A stretch of DNA of 64,000 nt from JBBPYC01 sp038200275 (lineage in GTDB: Bacteria; Pseudomonadota; Gammaproteobacteria; Burkholderiales; Burkholderiaceae_C): positions 1 to 64,000 of the forward strand of contig JBBPYC010000021.1 in the NCBI GenBank assembly GCA_038200275.1. Direction: 5' to 3'. How positions within the stretch are numbered: the stretch's first letter is position 1; every line of letters begins with the position of its first letter. Of this stretch, positions 1 to 6,392 are shown one piece after another. Under the pieces are notes generated by a model. That model searched no databases, had not been told where the DNA came from, and was given only the letters and a program-made list of their open reading frames with translations. Position numbers and translations under genes: made by a program.

Positions 1-145
1 GCGCTATGTGGCGCTGTACAACCACCAACTGCCGCAGTCGGCACTGAAAAGCAAGACGCCGCTCCAGACGATGAAAGATTGGTACGCTACGCATCCGCAT
101 CTTTTTATCAAGCGGCCTTACGATCGTCCGGGATGTGACAGTTAG
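1..145 (+). mobile_element. IS481-family transposase, C-terminal end (partial)
   Basis: The first 48 codons, open at the left edge, end with residues typical of the IS481-family DDE transposase C-terminus: a YNHQLPQSAL stretch from the end of the integrase core and a HPHLFIKRPYDRPG tail just before the stop. The body of the gene lies outside the window. IS481 elements usually end in ...ACA, and the sequence reads ...GGATGTGACA up to position 140, so the element may stop there and the TAG stop codon would be supplied by flanking DNA. That flank reads GTTAGGC, the integron crossover motif. Family assignment rests on the tail only. Confidence 0.75.
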
Positions 146-147
146 GC
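141..147 (+). other. Possible attC/attI crossover core (GTTAGGC)
   Basis: The heptamer GTTAGGC matches the R' core (GTTRRRY) seen at both convincing attC sites in this window. It sits directly before the first cassette-like gene and overlaps the transposase stop codon. If real, the left part of the site has been replaced by the IS element. A seven-base match alone is weak evidence. Confidence 0.35.
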
Positions 148-206
148 ACTGTCGTTTAGTGCGGTAAGTCAATCAACCATTAAGCTTCGTAATTTCAAGG
201 TGATAA

Positions 207-677
207 ATGACATCGTCACGAAAATTTGAGGTCTATCGTTCAGATCACGTAGGCATTTCAGTGCCATCTCTCGATGACGCCATACGGTTTTGGACCGAAG
301 CCCTGGGCGCTAAACTTATCCGCACCGGGGAAATGGCTGGAGACTTCCTTACGCAGGTGACCGGTGCTAAGAATTCAACCGTAAAAATGGCAATAGTTGA
401 GCTCGCTGGTCAAACAATCGAATTGCTAGAGTACGACGATGTTACGCAGCGCACGGAGGCTGCCTCCAAGCCCTACAGTGCCGGGATTCTTCACTTGGCC
501 ATTCAAGTAAGCAACATTGAGGCAGTGATCGAGAAGGTCGGTCATTACGGCTGGAAGGCTCAGGGTAAACCCCAGAGAATCGAAGTAGGCTCGCGTACTG
601 GCACTCATGTGATGTATGTCGTAGGTCCGGCAGGAACAGCACTTGAACTCATGCAACCACCGTCCCTGGATCAATGA
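207..677 (+). CDS. VOC/glyoxalase-fold protein (methylmalonyl-CoA epimerase-like)
   Basis: The 156-residue protein has two beta-alpha-beta-beta-beta units of the vicinal-oxygen-chelate superfamily. The first begins at RSDHVGISV (about residues 11-19) and ends at the metal-ligand strand QTIELLEY (about 68-75). The second begins GILHLAIQV (about 93-101) and ends with GTALELMQP (about 143-151). Metal ligands H14, E71, H96 and E148 fit the family, so a metal-dependent lyase, epimerase or dioxygenase is likely; the substrate is unknown. The ATG is preceded by AAGGTGATAA, an acceptable ribosome site. Base composition is clearly more AT-rich than the rest of the window, which fits arrival as a mobile cassette. 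Confidence 0.85.
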   Translation: MTSSRKFEVYRSDHVGISVPSLDDAIRFWTEALGAKLIRTGEMAGDFLTQVTGAKNSTVKMAIVELAGQTIELLEYDDVTQRTEAASKPYSAGILHLAIQVSNIEAVIEKVGHYGWKAQGKPQRIEVGSRTGTHVMYVVGPAGTALELMQPPSLDQ

Positions 678-768
678 TGAAATTTTGGGGCATGTTTCAC
701 AACTTCATGGCGGCTAGTACAGTTTGCTGAAGTTGCTTTGGGTGCCCGACAAATCGCTGCAGTTGACC

Positions 769-846
769 GCCCAACACGCTGCATCGTTTTGGATTCCCTG
801 CGCAGCCTTCGGCCGCGCAAGCGGCAACTGAGCCCAGGCGTTAGGA
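769..846 (+). other. Degenerate attC-like site
   Basis: GCCCAAC at 769-775 fits the R'' consensus RYYYAAC. GCGTTAGGA at 838-846 fits the R' core except for its last base. The spacing of 78 bp is right for attC, but the inner arms pair poorly beyond a short TGCGC/GCGCA stem. It could be the decayed recombination site of the VOC cassette, or chance. Confidence 0.3.
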
Positions 847-934
847 CGTTGGGAATCACTGCAGGCCAAATCCAGTGCCAAAACAGCTTCCAGCCCACGC
901 GGTGCAACGGCATAGTGCTACGCAAAGCGTAGTG

Positions 935-963
935 GCGGCGCTTGCGCGCTGCGAAGCTTTTTT
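935..963 (+). terminator. Candidate rho-independent terminator
   Basis: Seven base pairs (935-941 with 946-952, one G-T pair) close a TTGC loop. A run of six T (958-963) follows five bases later. It lies 258 bases after the VOC stop codon and would prevent read-through into the toxin-antitoxin cassette. A second small palindrome (CTACGC AAA GCGTAG) sits just before it at 918-932. Confidence 0.45.
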
Positions 964-995
964 ACTTGCCAGCATTACCAGTTTCAGCCGAGGTT

Positions 996-1051
996 TCCTA
1001 ACCCGGCAGTCAAGCGGACGGCTGCGCCGCCGCTTACTTTAAGCGTTAGGC
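996..1051 (+). other. attC: Integron attC recombination site
   Basis: The outer arms are CCTAAC (R'' side) and GTTAGGC (R' side, 1045-1051). The inner arms CAAGCGG and CCGCTTA pair almost fully around a GC-rich loop, giving a folded hairpin with the unpaired bases expected of attC. The inner arm sequence CAAGCGGAC...CCGCTT recurs at the next site, as expected for a chromosomal integron with related attC sites. This is the right end of the cassette upstream of the toxin-antitoxin pair. Confidence 0.8.
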
Positions 1052-1085
1052 GTCTCACCTCCTCGTGCGTTGTCCTTGATAATCT

Positions 1086-1101
1086 GTACGCTTTAACGTA
1101 C
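1086..1101 (+). promoter_or_regulatory. Palindrome upstream of phd-yoeB (candidate operator)
   Basis: GTACG and CGTAC flank the six bases CTTTAA, 25 bases before the antitoxin start. Phd/YefM antitoxins bind short palindromes over their own promoter, so this is the natural operator candidate. An AGGAG ribosome site lies between it and the ATG. Confidence 0.4.
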
Positions 1102-1125
1102 GACACTGTCGTTCCAGGAGAACCC

Positions 1126-1371
1126 ATGGTCACACCCATCACCGCCAGCGAGGCGCGCGCCGATTTGTACCGACTGATCGACCAGGCTTCTGAGTCCCAT
1201 CAGCCGATCTTGATTTCAGGCAAGCGCAGTAGCGCAGTTTTGGTGTCGGCCGAAGATTGGCAGGCCATTCAGGAGACTCTTTACCTTCTGTCGGTTCCGG
1301 GCATGCGTGAATCCATCAAGAAGGGTATGGCTGAGCCCTTGGGCAAGAGTGCAAAGGCGGTTGTTTGGTGA
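1126..1371 (+). CDS. Phd/YefM-type antitoxin
   Basis: The 81-residue protein begins with the Phd/YefM fold (ITASEARADLYRLIDQASE, about residues 5-23; then a beta-strand pair ending SAVLVSAEDW, about 36-45). The N-terminal domain dimerises and binds operator DNA, and the C-terminal tail neutralises the toxin. A clear AGGAG site precedes the ATG. The stop codon overlaps the toxin GTG start (GTGA), giving translational coupling. Upstream and downstream attC sites show it is part of a gene cassette, where such pairs stabilise arrays. Confidence 0.93.
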   Translation: MVTPITASEARADLYRLIDQASESHQPILISGKRSSAVLVSAEDWQAIQETLYLLSVPGMRESIKKGMAEPLGKSAKAVVW

Positions 1372-1631
1372 AGTGGGCCGTCGTCTACGCCAAACACACA
1401 CTGAAGGACGCCAAGAAGCTCTCGGCTGCCGGCCTGAAGCAGAAGGCTCAAGCGCTTCTCGATGGGTTGGCCATCGATCCATTTCAGAACCCACCTGCCT
1501 ACGAGAAGCTCGTAGGGGATCTTGACGACGCCTATTCGCGCAGAATCAACATCCAACACCGTCTCGTGTATGAAGTATTCAAGAAGGAACGTACCGTGCG
1601 GGCACTTCGCATGTGGTCGCACTACGAATGA
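1368..1631 (+). CDS. YoeB-family mRNA interferase toxin
   Basis: At 87 residues this is the usual YoeB length. It starts with MKWAVVYAKHTLKDAKKL and ends with the RALRMWSHYE tail. The central RINIQHRLVYEV strand (about 59-70) contains conserved RelE/YoeB residues, and the C-terminal H-Y pair belongs to the active site. The family cleaves mRNA in the ribosomal A site. The GTG start at 1368 overlaps the antitoxin stop, so both proteins are coupled. A TTG three bases earlier is possible but less likely. The attC site at 1639 follows after only seven bases. Confidence 0.93.
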   Translation: MKWAVVYAKHTLKDAKKLSAAGLKQKAQALLDGLAIDPFQNPPAYEKLVGDLDDAYSRRINIQHRLVYEVFKKERTVRALRMWSHYE

Positions 1632-1638
1632 GCCAGAC

Positions 1639-1710
1639 GGCTAACCCTTCCTTCAAGCGGACGGTCATCGGGCTGCGCCTGCCGGCTGCCGCTTGAGTCA
1701 AACGTTAGGC
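1639..1710 (+). other. attC: Integron attC recombination site
   Basis: GGCTAAC (1639-1645) and GTTAGGC (1704-1710) form the outer core. TCAAGCGG and CCGCTTGA are perfect 8-bp inner arms. The central part is a GC-rich loop. The inner arm is shared with the site at 996-1051. The region 1052-1710 is therefore one complete cassette carrying phd-yoeB, with the crossover at the G/TTAGGC steps. Confidence 0.88.
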
Positions 1711-1730
1711 ATAACCGTCGGGAGTCCTTC

Positions 1731-2117
1731 ATGCCCACCACTGCCGCTCTCACTATCAGTCAGGTTGTCGTCCAGATCTGCTTGTTTCTCGTCGCAGCCA
1801 TCGCCATATTCGGTGGCTCGTTGCAGTTTTATCTCGGGCAGCCCGATACGTCGCCACGCCTGGACAACGTTCATCGGTTCATGGCTGGTGTTTACCTGTC
1901 GACCGGCATCATCTGCCTTTGGGCCGCGCTGACCATTCGCCAACAGGGCTTTTTGGTCTACTTGCTTGCGCTTGGGGTGCTGCTTGCAGGTGTCGGGCGG
2001 CTTGTCTCCATCTCGAAGGTTGGCCTACCTAAGCCGGCTGCAGTGTGGCTCGGCTATCTGATTCCGGAGCTGCTTATTCCATTCATCATGGCAGGCGCTC
2101 ACTATGCAGGCTCATAA
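1731..2117 (+). CDS. DUF4345-like four-helix membrane protein
   Basis: This 128-residue hydrophobic protein has about four transmembrane helices (roughly residues 8-32, 45-67, 73-93 and 103-125). Its layout, with a glycine-rich first helix and a FMAGVYLSTG motif in the second, resembles the DUF4345 family of small inner-membrane proteins of unknown function. The ATG lies 20 bases after the attC crossover, with GGGAG upstream, the usual arrangement for a cassette gene. No complete attC is seen after it, only a degenerate palindrome. Confidence 0.75.
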   Translation: MPTTAALTISQVVVQICLFLVAAIAIFGGSLQFYLGQPDTSPRLDNVHRFMAGVYLSTGIICLWAALTIRQQGFLVYLLALGVLLAGVGRLVSISKVGLPKPAAVWLGYLIPELLIPFIMAGAHYAGS

Positions 2118-2310
2118 GTCCATATTGCAGAGCAAAACGATGCGGCCTGACCCGCCATTCCAGCCGACCGCTTTCAGTGGCGGCTGAATGGGTCCGCTGG
2201 TCGTCACAGGCAAAGCGCCTTGCAAAAGCGGAAGCTAAAAAGTGCTGTGCTGCTTGTCCAACGTGCGCGTTGTGCTACGGTTTTTGTAGCTCCACCTTCG
2301 CATCCAGAAG
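2118..2310. other. Intergenic stretch with a degenerate palindrome
   Basis: No gene is supported here. CATTCCAGCC (2151-2160) and GGCTGAATG (2182-2190) form an imperfect stem around GACCGCTTTCAGTG, preceded by CGGCCTGACCC. The arrangement is reminiscent of a decayed attC, but the GTTAGGC core is missing. The coding start of the next frame is itself uncertain, so the gap may extend to about 2466. Confidence 0.35.
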
Positions 2311-2757
2311 TTGACACCGTGCTCGCTCCACATCCGGTGCCCGCTGCGCAGCGCATGGGGCTTTTTTGTCGCTGCGGCCGTACCGCACTCACCGCTGCGC
2401 CGCTGTTCACAACGACGCTTCGAACCAGGACGGTTCAATGTCTGGGGCGAAAGTTTTCGTCAAGCCGTGCATGGCTTTTGGTGGCGCGTCGTTGGTTTCC
2501 ACTTCCTCGTGGCGCTGGCGTTGGTCGCTGCCGGATTCACCCTTTTGATTCGAAGAGGCGACACATCGTGGTTGATGGGTGTGTTGGGTAGCGTGCTGAT
2601 TTTGGGCGTTGGTTTCCTGGTTGGCCTCTACGTCGTCCATTGCCGCTTGGCTGCATATCAGCAGTACTCGGCGCGTTCGTTCTTGCCCGGGCGCAAGCTG
2701 CAGGAGGCAAAGTTGGCCGACAACCGTTTGAAGGCGGGCGTCTGCGCCGCCGCATGA
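2311..2757 (+). CDS. Small membrane protein, unrecognised
   Basis: Only the part from about 2420 onwards looks protein-like. An amphipathic start (FNVWGESFRQAVHGFWW) leads into two strongly hydrophobic helices, roughly residues 58-76 and 87-109 of the longest frame, followed by a basic cytoplasmic tail. There is no ATG in frame. A TTG at 2311 or a GTG at 2467 could start it, so the 5' end is unresolved. The last codons run into a GC-rich palindrome resembling the attC core, which is common for cassette genes. No family was recognised. Confidence 0.4.
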   Translation: MTPCSLHIRCPLRSAWGFFVAAAVPHSPLRRCSQRRFEPGRFNVWGESFRQAVHGFWWRVVGFHFLVALALVAAGFTLLIRRGDTSWLMGVLGSVLILGVGFLVGLYVVHCRLAAYQQYSARSFLPGRKLQEAKLADNRLKAGVCAAA

Positions 2758-2763
2758 CGCCGG
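2719..2763 (+). other. Attenuated attC-like palindrome
   Basis: The core AAGGCGGGCGTCTGCGCCGCCGC lines up with AAGCGGACGGCTGCGCCGCCGC of the attC at 996-1051 with few changes, but the outer GTTAGGC motif is absent. It overlaps the end of the preceding frame and the start of the next gene. It may be a dead cassette junction. Confidence 0.3.
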
Positions 2764-2774
2764 CGCCGTGTGCC

Positions 2775-3203
2775 ATGAATATGTTCATCTCTATTGCTTT
2801 AAGTGCGGTGTTTGTGGGCCTGGCGGTGTGGCATTTTGGTATGGCATTTCTGCCCACCTCAGGAGAAAGTGGTGCGGTGCCGAGCATCGACGGCAAGCCT
2901 TTGTTTGTTCCTTCGGCTGGCGCCACGGTCGGTGTTGGCGTCGCGCTGCTGCTCTGCGCGGGGCTGATCGCAGCGACCTCAGGACTGGTCTCGATCGGGA
3001 TGCCCGTCCGTGTGCTTCGTTGGTTTTGCTACGCGCTTTCCATCGGGCTTCTGGCCCGCGCAATCGGCGACTTTCGCTACATCGGGTTTTTCAAGCGGGT
3101 GCGCGGCAGCCGGTTCGCCCAGCTGGATAGCTTTGTATATTCACCCTTGTGCCTTCTTCTTGCACTCGGCGTCGCATTCGTCGCCTACGCAGACGGCACT
3201 TGA
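2775..3203 (+). CDS. DUF3995-like membrane protein
   Basis: This 142-residue protein has four predicted membrane helices (about residues 3-23, 48-71, 78-97 and 117-138). The first helix ends in a HF pair, the GKPLFVPSAGATVGVGVALLL segment leads into helix 2, and a charged RAIGDFRYIGFFK loop precedes the last helix. This matches the DUF3995 family, whose function is unknown. The ATG at 2775 was preferred because it begins the first helix; an ATG at 2754 is in frame but lies in the attC-like palindrome. The plus-strand, promoterless position fits an old cassette. Confidence 0.75.
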   Translation: MNMFISIALSAVFVGLAVWHFGMAFLPTSGESGAVPSIDGKPLFVPSAGATVGVGVALLLCAGLIAATSGLVSIGMPVRVLRWFCYALSIGLLARAIGDFRYIGFFKRVRGSRFAQLDSFVYSPLCLLLALGVAFVAYADGT

Positions 3204-3242
3204 CCATTCACTGCTTCTTAAACCCACCTTTTCTCTACCGCC

Positions 3243-3638
3243 ATGCTGAATCACGTAATGCTCGGATCGAATGACATCGAGCGCTCCAAGCGCTTCTACG
3301 ACGCTGTATTGGGCGTCCTGGGCGCAGGGGAGCCTGTCCGCAACACCTCAGCCTCAGGCCATGTGCGACTGTTCTATCGCCATGACGGGAGCACCTTCAG
3401 TCTGAGCCAACCCATCAATGACGAGCCAGCGACCGTAGCCAACGGCTCAACGATCGGCTTTCGGTGCGATTCGGCTGAGCAGGTGAAAGAATTTCACGAC
3501 GTCGCCGTGGCACACGGCGGGCAGTCGATTGAAGAGCCGCCTGGCTTGCGGTCGGGGAGCACCGGTGCCATGCACCTTTCCTACGTCAGAGACCCCGATG
3601 GGCACAAGTTGTGTGCCTTGTTTCGCGTCAAGCCGTAA
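3243..3638 (+). CDS. VOC-family (glyoxalase/bleomycin-resistance-like) protein
   Basis: The 131-residue single VOC domain starts MLNHVMLGSNDIERSKRFYDAVLG, the classic opening of PhnB/lactoylglutathione-lyase-like proteins, and ends YVRDPDGHKLCALF. H4 and residues near the C-terminal strand would be metal ligands, although the usual final glutamate position reads as cysteine/alanine (KLCALF), so metal binding may be altered. Function is unknown; relatives are often annotated as dioxygenase or resistance proteins. It sits 39 bases after the DUF3995 gene on the same strand. Confidence 0.85.
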   Translation: MLNHVMLGSNDIERSKRFYDAVLGVLGAGEPVRNTSASGHVRLFYRHDGSTFSLSQPINDEPATVANGSTIGFRCDSAEQVKEFHDVAVAHGGQSIEEPPGLRSGSTGAMHLSYVRDPDGHKLCALFRVKP

Positions 3639-3719
3639 GGCGGCTTCCGCTGTAGGCTGCAGCGCCTGCGGTGGCGTTTGAACCCGGCAGCCACTCAGCA
3701 GAAGGCCGTTGTTGCCCCC

Positions 3720-4358
3720 ATGCGATTCGAAGGCATCCTGCGCACGTGGGACGACGACCGCGGCTTCGGCCGCATCGAGTCGACGCAAGGCGGTGAGCCG
3801 ATATTTGTGCATGTCTCCGCCTGGCCAACCGGTTCTGGCAGACCGCGACTCAATCAAGCCGTGTCGTTCGAAATCGAGGTTGGTCCGAAGGGCAAGCGTG
3901 CAAAGAACGTTCAGTCGATCCAGGCACGCCCTACGCCAAGAGCGTCCATGAAGCCCAGCCAGGCCCAATGGGGCACCGCCACGCTCTTCGTCATCCCGGC
4001 ATTCGTGCTCGTCTATGCAGCCTTGGCGGTCCTGTGGAAGCTGCCGTGGTGGGTGGCTGCGATGTACATCGCAACCAGCATTGCGACGTACATCACTTAC
4101 GCCTTGGACAAGTCAGCTGCCCACCGTGGGGCCAGGCGAACGCCGGAGGACACCTTGCACCTGCTGTCCGTCGCGGGCGGTTGGCCAGGCGCCTTGCTGG
4201 CCCAACAGCACCTTCGCCACAAGACGACCAAGCAGGCGTTCCGGCAAGTCTTTTGGGCCACAGTGGTGTTGAATGTTGCCGCGCTGGTGACGCTGGCTTC
4301 ACCGTTGGGTCGCCAGTTGCTTGGCGGGCTTGGGCTGACCGGATTTGGCGGCGGCTGA
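3720..4358 (+). CDS. Cold-shock domain / DUF1294 membrane fusion protein
   Basis: The 212-residue protein has two parts. Residues 1-65 form an OB-fold cold-shock domain (GILRTWDDDRGFGRIE carries the RNP1-like aromatic surface, then EPIFVHVSAW as RNP2). Residues about 85-205 are a DUF1294 membrane domain with TM helices near 87-107, 112-130 and 178-200, and the signature YALDKSAA...RTPEDTLHLLSVAGGWPGA. This fusion is a known architecture (COG3326). The cytoplasmic domain presumably binds nucleic acid; the membrane role is unknown. The ATG at 3720 was chosen because it begins the OB fold. Confidence 0.9.
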   Translation: MRFEGILRTWDDDRGFGRIESTQGGEPIFVHVSAWPTGSGRPRLNQAVSFEIEVGPKGKRAKNVQSIQARPTPRASMKPSQAQWGTATLFVIPAFVLVYAALAVLWKLPWWVAAMYIATSIATYITYALDKSAAHRGARRTPEDTLHLLSVAGGWPGALLAQQHLRHKTTKQAFRQVFWATVVLNVAALVTLASPLGRQLLGGLGLTGFGGG

Positions 4359-4431
4359 GTTCATTTGGCGGGCGCTTCAGCCGACTTTGCCGAAGCGACG
4401 GACGGAACGCGCAACCGCTGTCTGCGATCAC

Positions 4432-4776
4432 TTGAGGACAACAACGGCGTCAACCAACCCAAGCTTTGTTGAACACATTCACGGCCAGACCGGGTTGGGC
4501 AACGCGCTGACGTTCAGGAAAACGTTCGGTGAATACGCCTTGTCTCTGCACGGCAAAGCCATCGAGTCGGCATGTGACAACCATCTTTATCTCAAGCCCA
4601 CAGCAGCGGGCCGCACCGTGCTCGGCACGGTGTCCCAGCATCCGCCTTATCCCGGCGAAAAGCTCTACTTCCGAACCGACGAGCAGCGGGAAGACCGTGA
4701 GCTGTTGCGCGCGGCTTTCGAGACCCCCGCCCGCGTCTTGCCGCCTCCGAAGTCAAAGGCGAAGCCAGACCGATGA
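4432..4776 (+). CDS. TfoX N-terminal-domain protein
   Basis: The conserved TfoX/Sxy N-terminal fold is clear: FVEHIHGQTGLGNALTFRKTFGEYALSLHGK (about residues 12-42), ACDNHLYLKPTAAGR (about 46-60) and PPYPGEKLYFRTD (about 70-82), then a charged tail. Family members are small single-domain relatives of the competence regulator, usually about 110 residues. No ATG precedes the domain. The TTG at 4432 gives 114 residues; longer starts would overlap the previous gene. It is plus-strand like all its neighbours, consistent with an old cassette. Confidence 0.8.
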   Translation: MRTTTASTNPSFVEHIHGQTGLGNALTFRKTFGEYALSLHGKAIESACDNHLYLKPTAAGRTVLGTVSQHPPYPGEKLYFRTDEQREDRELLRAAFETPARVLPPPKSKAKPDR

Positions 4777-4880
4777 CTTCGCCGTCGTTGCGGGCATTTC
4801 GGTTTGGGCCGCCCCACGCCGCAGACATGCGCCGAATCGCCAGCGCTGGAGTTCCCACGCATACCGACCGCACTTGCTGA
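4773..4880 (+). pseudogene. Short frame resembling the start of a GNAT acetyltransferase
   Basis: An ATG overlapping the TfoX stop (ATGA) opens a 35-codon frame whose start (LRAFRFGPPHAADMRRIASAG) resembles the first beta-strand and helix of GNAT N-acetyltransferases. The frame stops before the catalytic core. I see no continuation in the other frames, so this would be a truncated remnant if it is anything. Evidence is only compositional likeness. Confidence 0.25.
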
Positions 4881-4892
4881 GGGCTCTGAAGC

Positions 4893-5150
4893 TTGGCCAT
4901 CAAACCCGACAACCGCATGCTGCAAAAGCTCATGAAATCCAACCGATGGGCGTGGCGGGGTTGGGCTTGGCCGGTCGTCGTGCTGGCGCTGATGCTTGCA
5001 AAGGTCATCGGCCTGATCGCCGGTGTCGTCGCAATGGTTGCGTATTTCGCGTTCAAGCCGAGGTTCGGCGTCGGGCTTGCGGTGGCTGCCGCTTGGACGT
5101 TTGCGCTGCTCGCGGGCGTCATTGTGGTCGACTTGCTTGAAGGTGTCTGA
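4893..5150 (+). CDS. Small two-helix membrane protein, unrecognised
   Basis: An 85-residue frame starts at TTG 4893; an ATG at 4917 is the alternative. A basic N-terminus (about residues 1-24) is followed by two hydrophobic helices (about 25-54 and 59-81) separated by a short FKPRFG turn. No family was recognised. It lies between the TfoX-like and phosphodiesterase genes on the same strand, without a clear ribosome site. Confidence 0.55.
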   Translation: MAIKPDNRMLQKLMKSNRWAWRGWAWPVVVLALMLAKVIGLIAGVVAMVAYFAFKPRFGVGLAVAAAWTFALLAGVIVVDLLEGV

Positions 5151-5290
5151 GGCACGTTTGGCGCTTCTGCGCGCCGACAGCGCAGGCAACGCTTGTATTC
5201 TGATCAACCATTCACTGCGCGGCGGTGGTTCGACGCAGCAACTGCTGCGACTCACGCCGAGCCACTGCCCATCCCATCGATCCAAATCCC

Positions 5291-5761
5291 ATGCGCGTCG
5301 GCCTGATCTCTGACACCCACAACCTGTTGCGTCCACAGGCGTTGGCGCAGCTTGCGGGCAGCGACCACATCATTCATGCAGGCGACATCTGCGACGCTGG
5401 TGTGCTGAATGCGCTGGAGAAAATTGCGCCGGTCACTGCCGTGCGCGGCAACAACGACCGGGGTGCGTGGGCGTCGCGGCTGCAAGAAACCGAGCGGCTT
5501 CCGTTGGGTTCCGTCTGTCTCTACGTTATTCACGACTTGGCGCGGCTCGATATCGATCCTGCGTCTTGCGGCGTTCAAGTGGTTGTCTGCGGCCATTCGC
5601 ACAAACCGCTGGTGGAGCGGCGGGGCAGCGTTCTGTATATCAACCCAGGCAGCGCAGGGCCACGCCGGTTCAAGCTGCCGATCTCGGTGGGTGAACTGCT
5701 GATCGAAGGCGATGCGGTGTCGGTGCGGATCATTGAGCTCGCAGATGCATCGGTCGGCTGA
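5291..5761 (+). CDS. YfcE/MJ0936-type metallophosphodiesterase
   Basis: The 156-residue protein carries all metal-binding motifs of the calcineurin-like fold: SDTHN (residues 7-11), GDICD (about 35-39), GNND (about 56-59), IHD (about 82-84), GHSH (about 107-110) and a final NPGS. The length and motif order match the YfcE-type small phosphodiesterases, which hydrolyse phosphodiesters in vitro; the natural substrate is uncertain. The ATG at 5291 starts directly at the first beta-strand (MRVGLI), which fixes the start. Confidence 0.93.
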   Translation: MRVGLISDTHNLLRPQALAQLAGSDHIIHAGDICDAGVLNALEKIAPVTAVRGNNDRGAWASRLQETERLPLGSVCLYVIHDLARLDIDPASCGVQVVVCGHSHKPLVERRGSVLYINPGSAGPRRFKLPISVGELLIEGDAVSVRIIELADASVG

Positions 5762-5864
5762 GCTGCCGCGCTGCATCCAAAGATTCGCACGACGCGGCGT
5801 ACCGTCTCAAGCCCGATTCAGCAGATACGACTGCTGCCCCTTCTTATTAGCCCACCGATCGCCT

Positions 5865-6242
5865 ATGTTCAAGCCCGGCACACTCTACAGCCGCAAAGAT
5901 ATTCACGACCAGTTGGGCGGCAGCAAGGTGTCCTGTCTGCCGATGAAAGACGGGGCGATCGTGGCCGCCTGCCTGCTCAAGTCGTTCAGCCCCGAGGCGC
6001 CGCAAGTGATGCTTTGCGGCGTTGGCTCCCGAACCACGCCGGTCAGCGAACAGTTGACGCGGCACCTCACACCGCTGCCGATCTTCATCAAGCAGGCAGC
6101 AAATCAATGGGAATACGCAGGGATGTTTGAAGTGGTCGAGTCGTTGCACGACGGCGCACGATTCGAGCGGTTCATCGCAGGCTCGGGGCGCAAGAAAAGC
6201 GACGTGTCTTTTGTTGTGCGGTTCAAGCGCGTGGACGGCTGA
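5865..6242 (+). CDS. Conserved hypothetical protein
   Basis: This 125-residue soluble protein has a globular look. It starts YSRKDIHDQLGGS, has a hydrophobic core AIVAACLLKS, a CGVGS turn and a PIFIKQAANQWEYAGMFEV segment, and ends in a beta-strand VSFVVRFKRV. The YSR-K/D-I...GG opening and the 'pVFvK...W.Y.G' pattern recall domains found beside HNH nucleases and in DUF6697-like proteins, possibly with an SRA-type fold. I cannot assign a function. No signal peptide or membrane segment is seen. Confidence 0.7.
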   Translation: MFKPGTLYSRKDIHDQLGGSKVSCLPMKDGAIVAACLLKSFSPEAPQVMLCGVGSRTTPVSEQLTRHLTPLPIFIKQAANQWEYAGMFEVVESLHDGARFERFIAGSGRKKSDVSFVVRFKRVDG

Positions 6243-6245
6243 GTT

Positions 6246-6273
6246 CGCGGCTTGGGCGAAACCGCAAGCCGCG
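6246..6273. other. Perfect 9-bp hairpin after the hypothetical gene
   Basis: CGCGGCTTG (6246-6254) and CAAGCCGCG (6265-6273) pair perfectly around ten bases, three bases after the stop codon at 6242. No T-run follows, so it may be a weak terminator or a transcript-end stabiliser. Confidence 0.4.
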
Positions 6274-6392
6274 TGATCGAATGCGCGTGACTTGGAACCG
6301 TGCAAGGCGATTGAAGCCGGACGCACTGGCATTGCGTCCTGAGAATCACGGGGTACGCGAATCGCTTTTCGATTCCTTGCGCATCAACGATC

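Larger units (their letters stand above)
678..1125. other. 448-bp non-coding stretch of the first cassettes
   Basis: I see no convincing gene here. The short frames crossing it lack plausible starts and have no family signal. It holds a weak attC-like site (769-846), a rho-independent terminator candidate (935-963), the convincing attC at 996-1051, and the promoter/operator region of the toxin-antitoxin pair (1052-1125). Confidence 0.6.

Noticed and set aside
738..932. Short frame between the first two cassettes
   Set aside because: Runs through a terminator hairpin and attC-like repeats; no start context or family signal.
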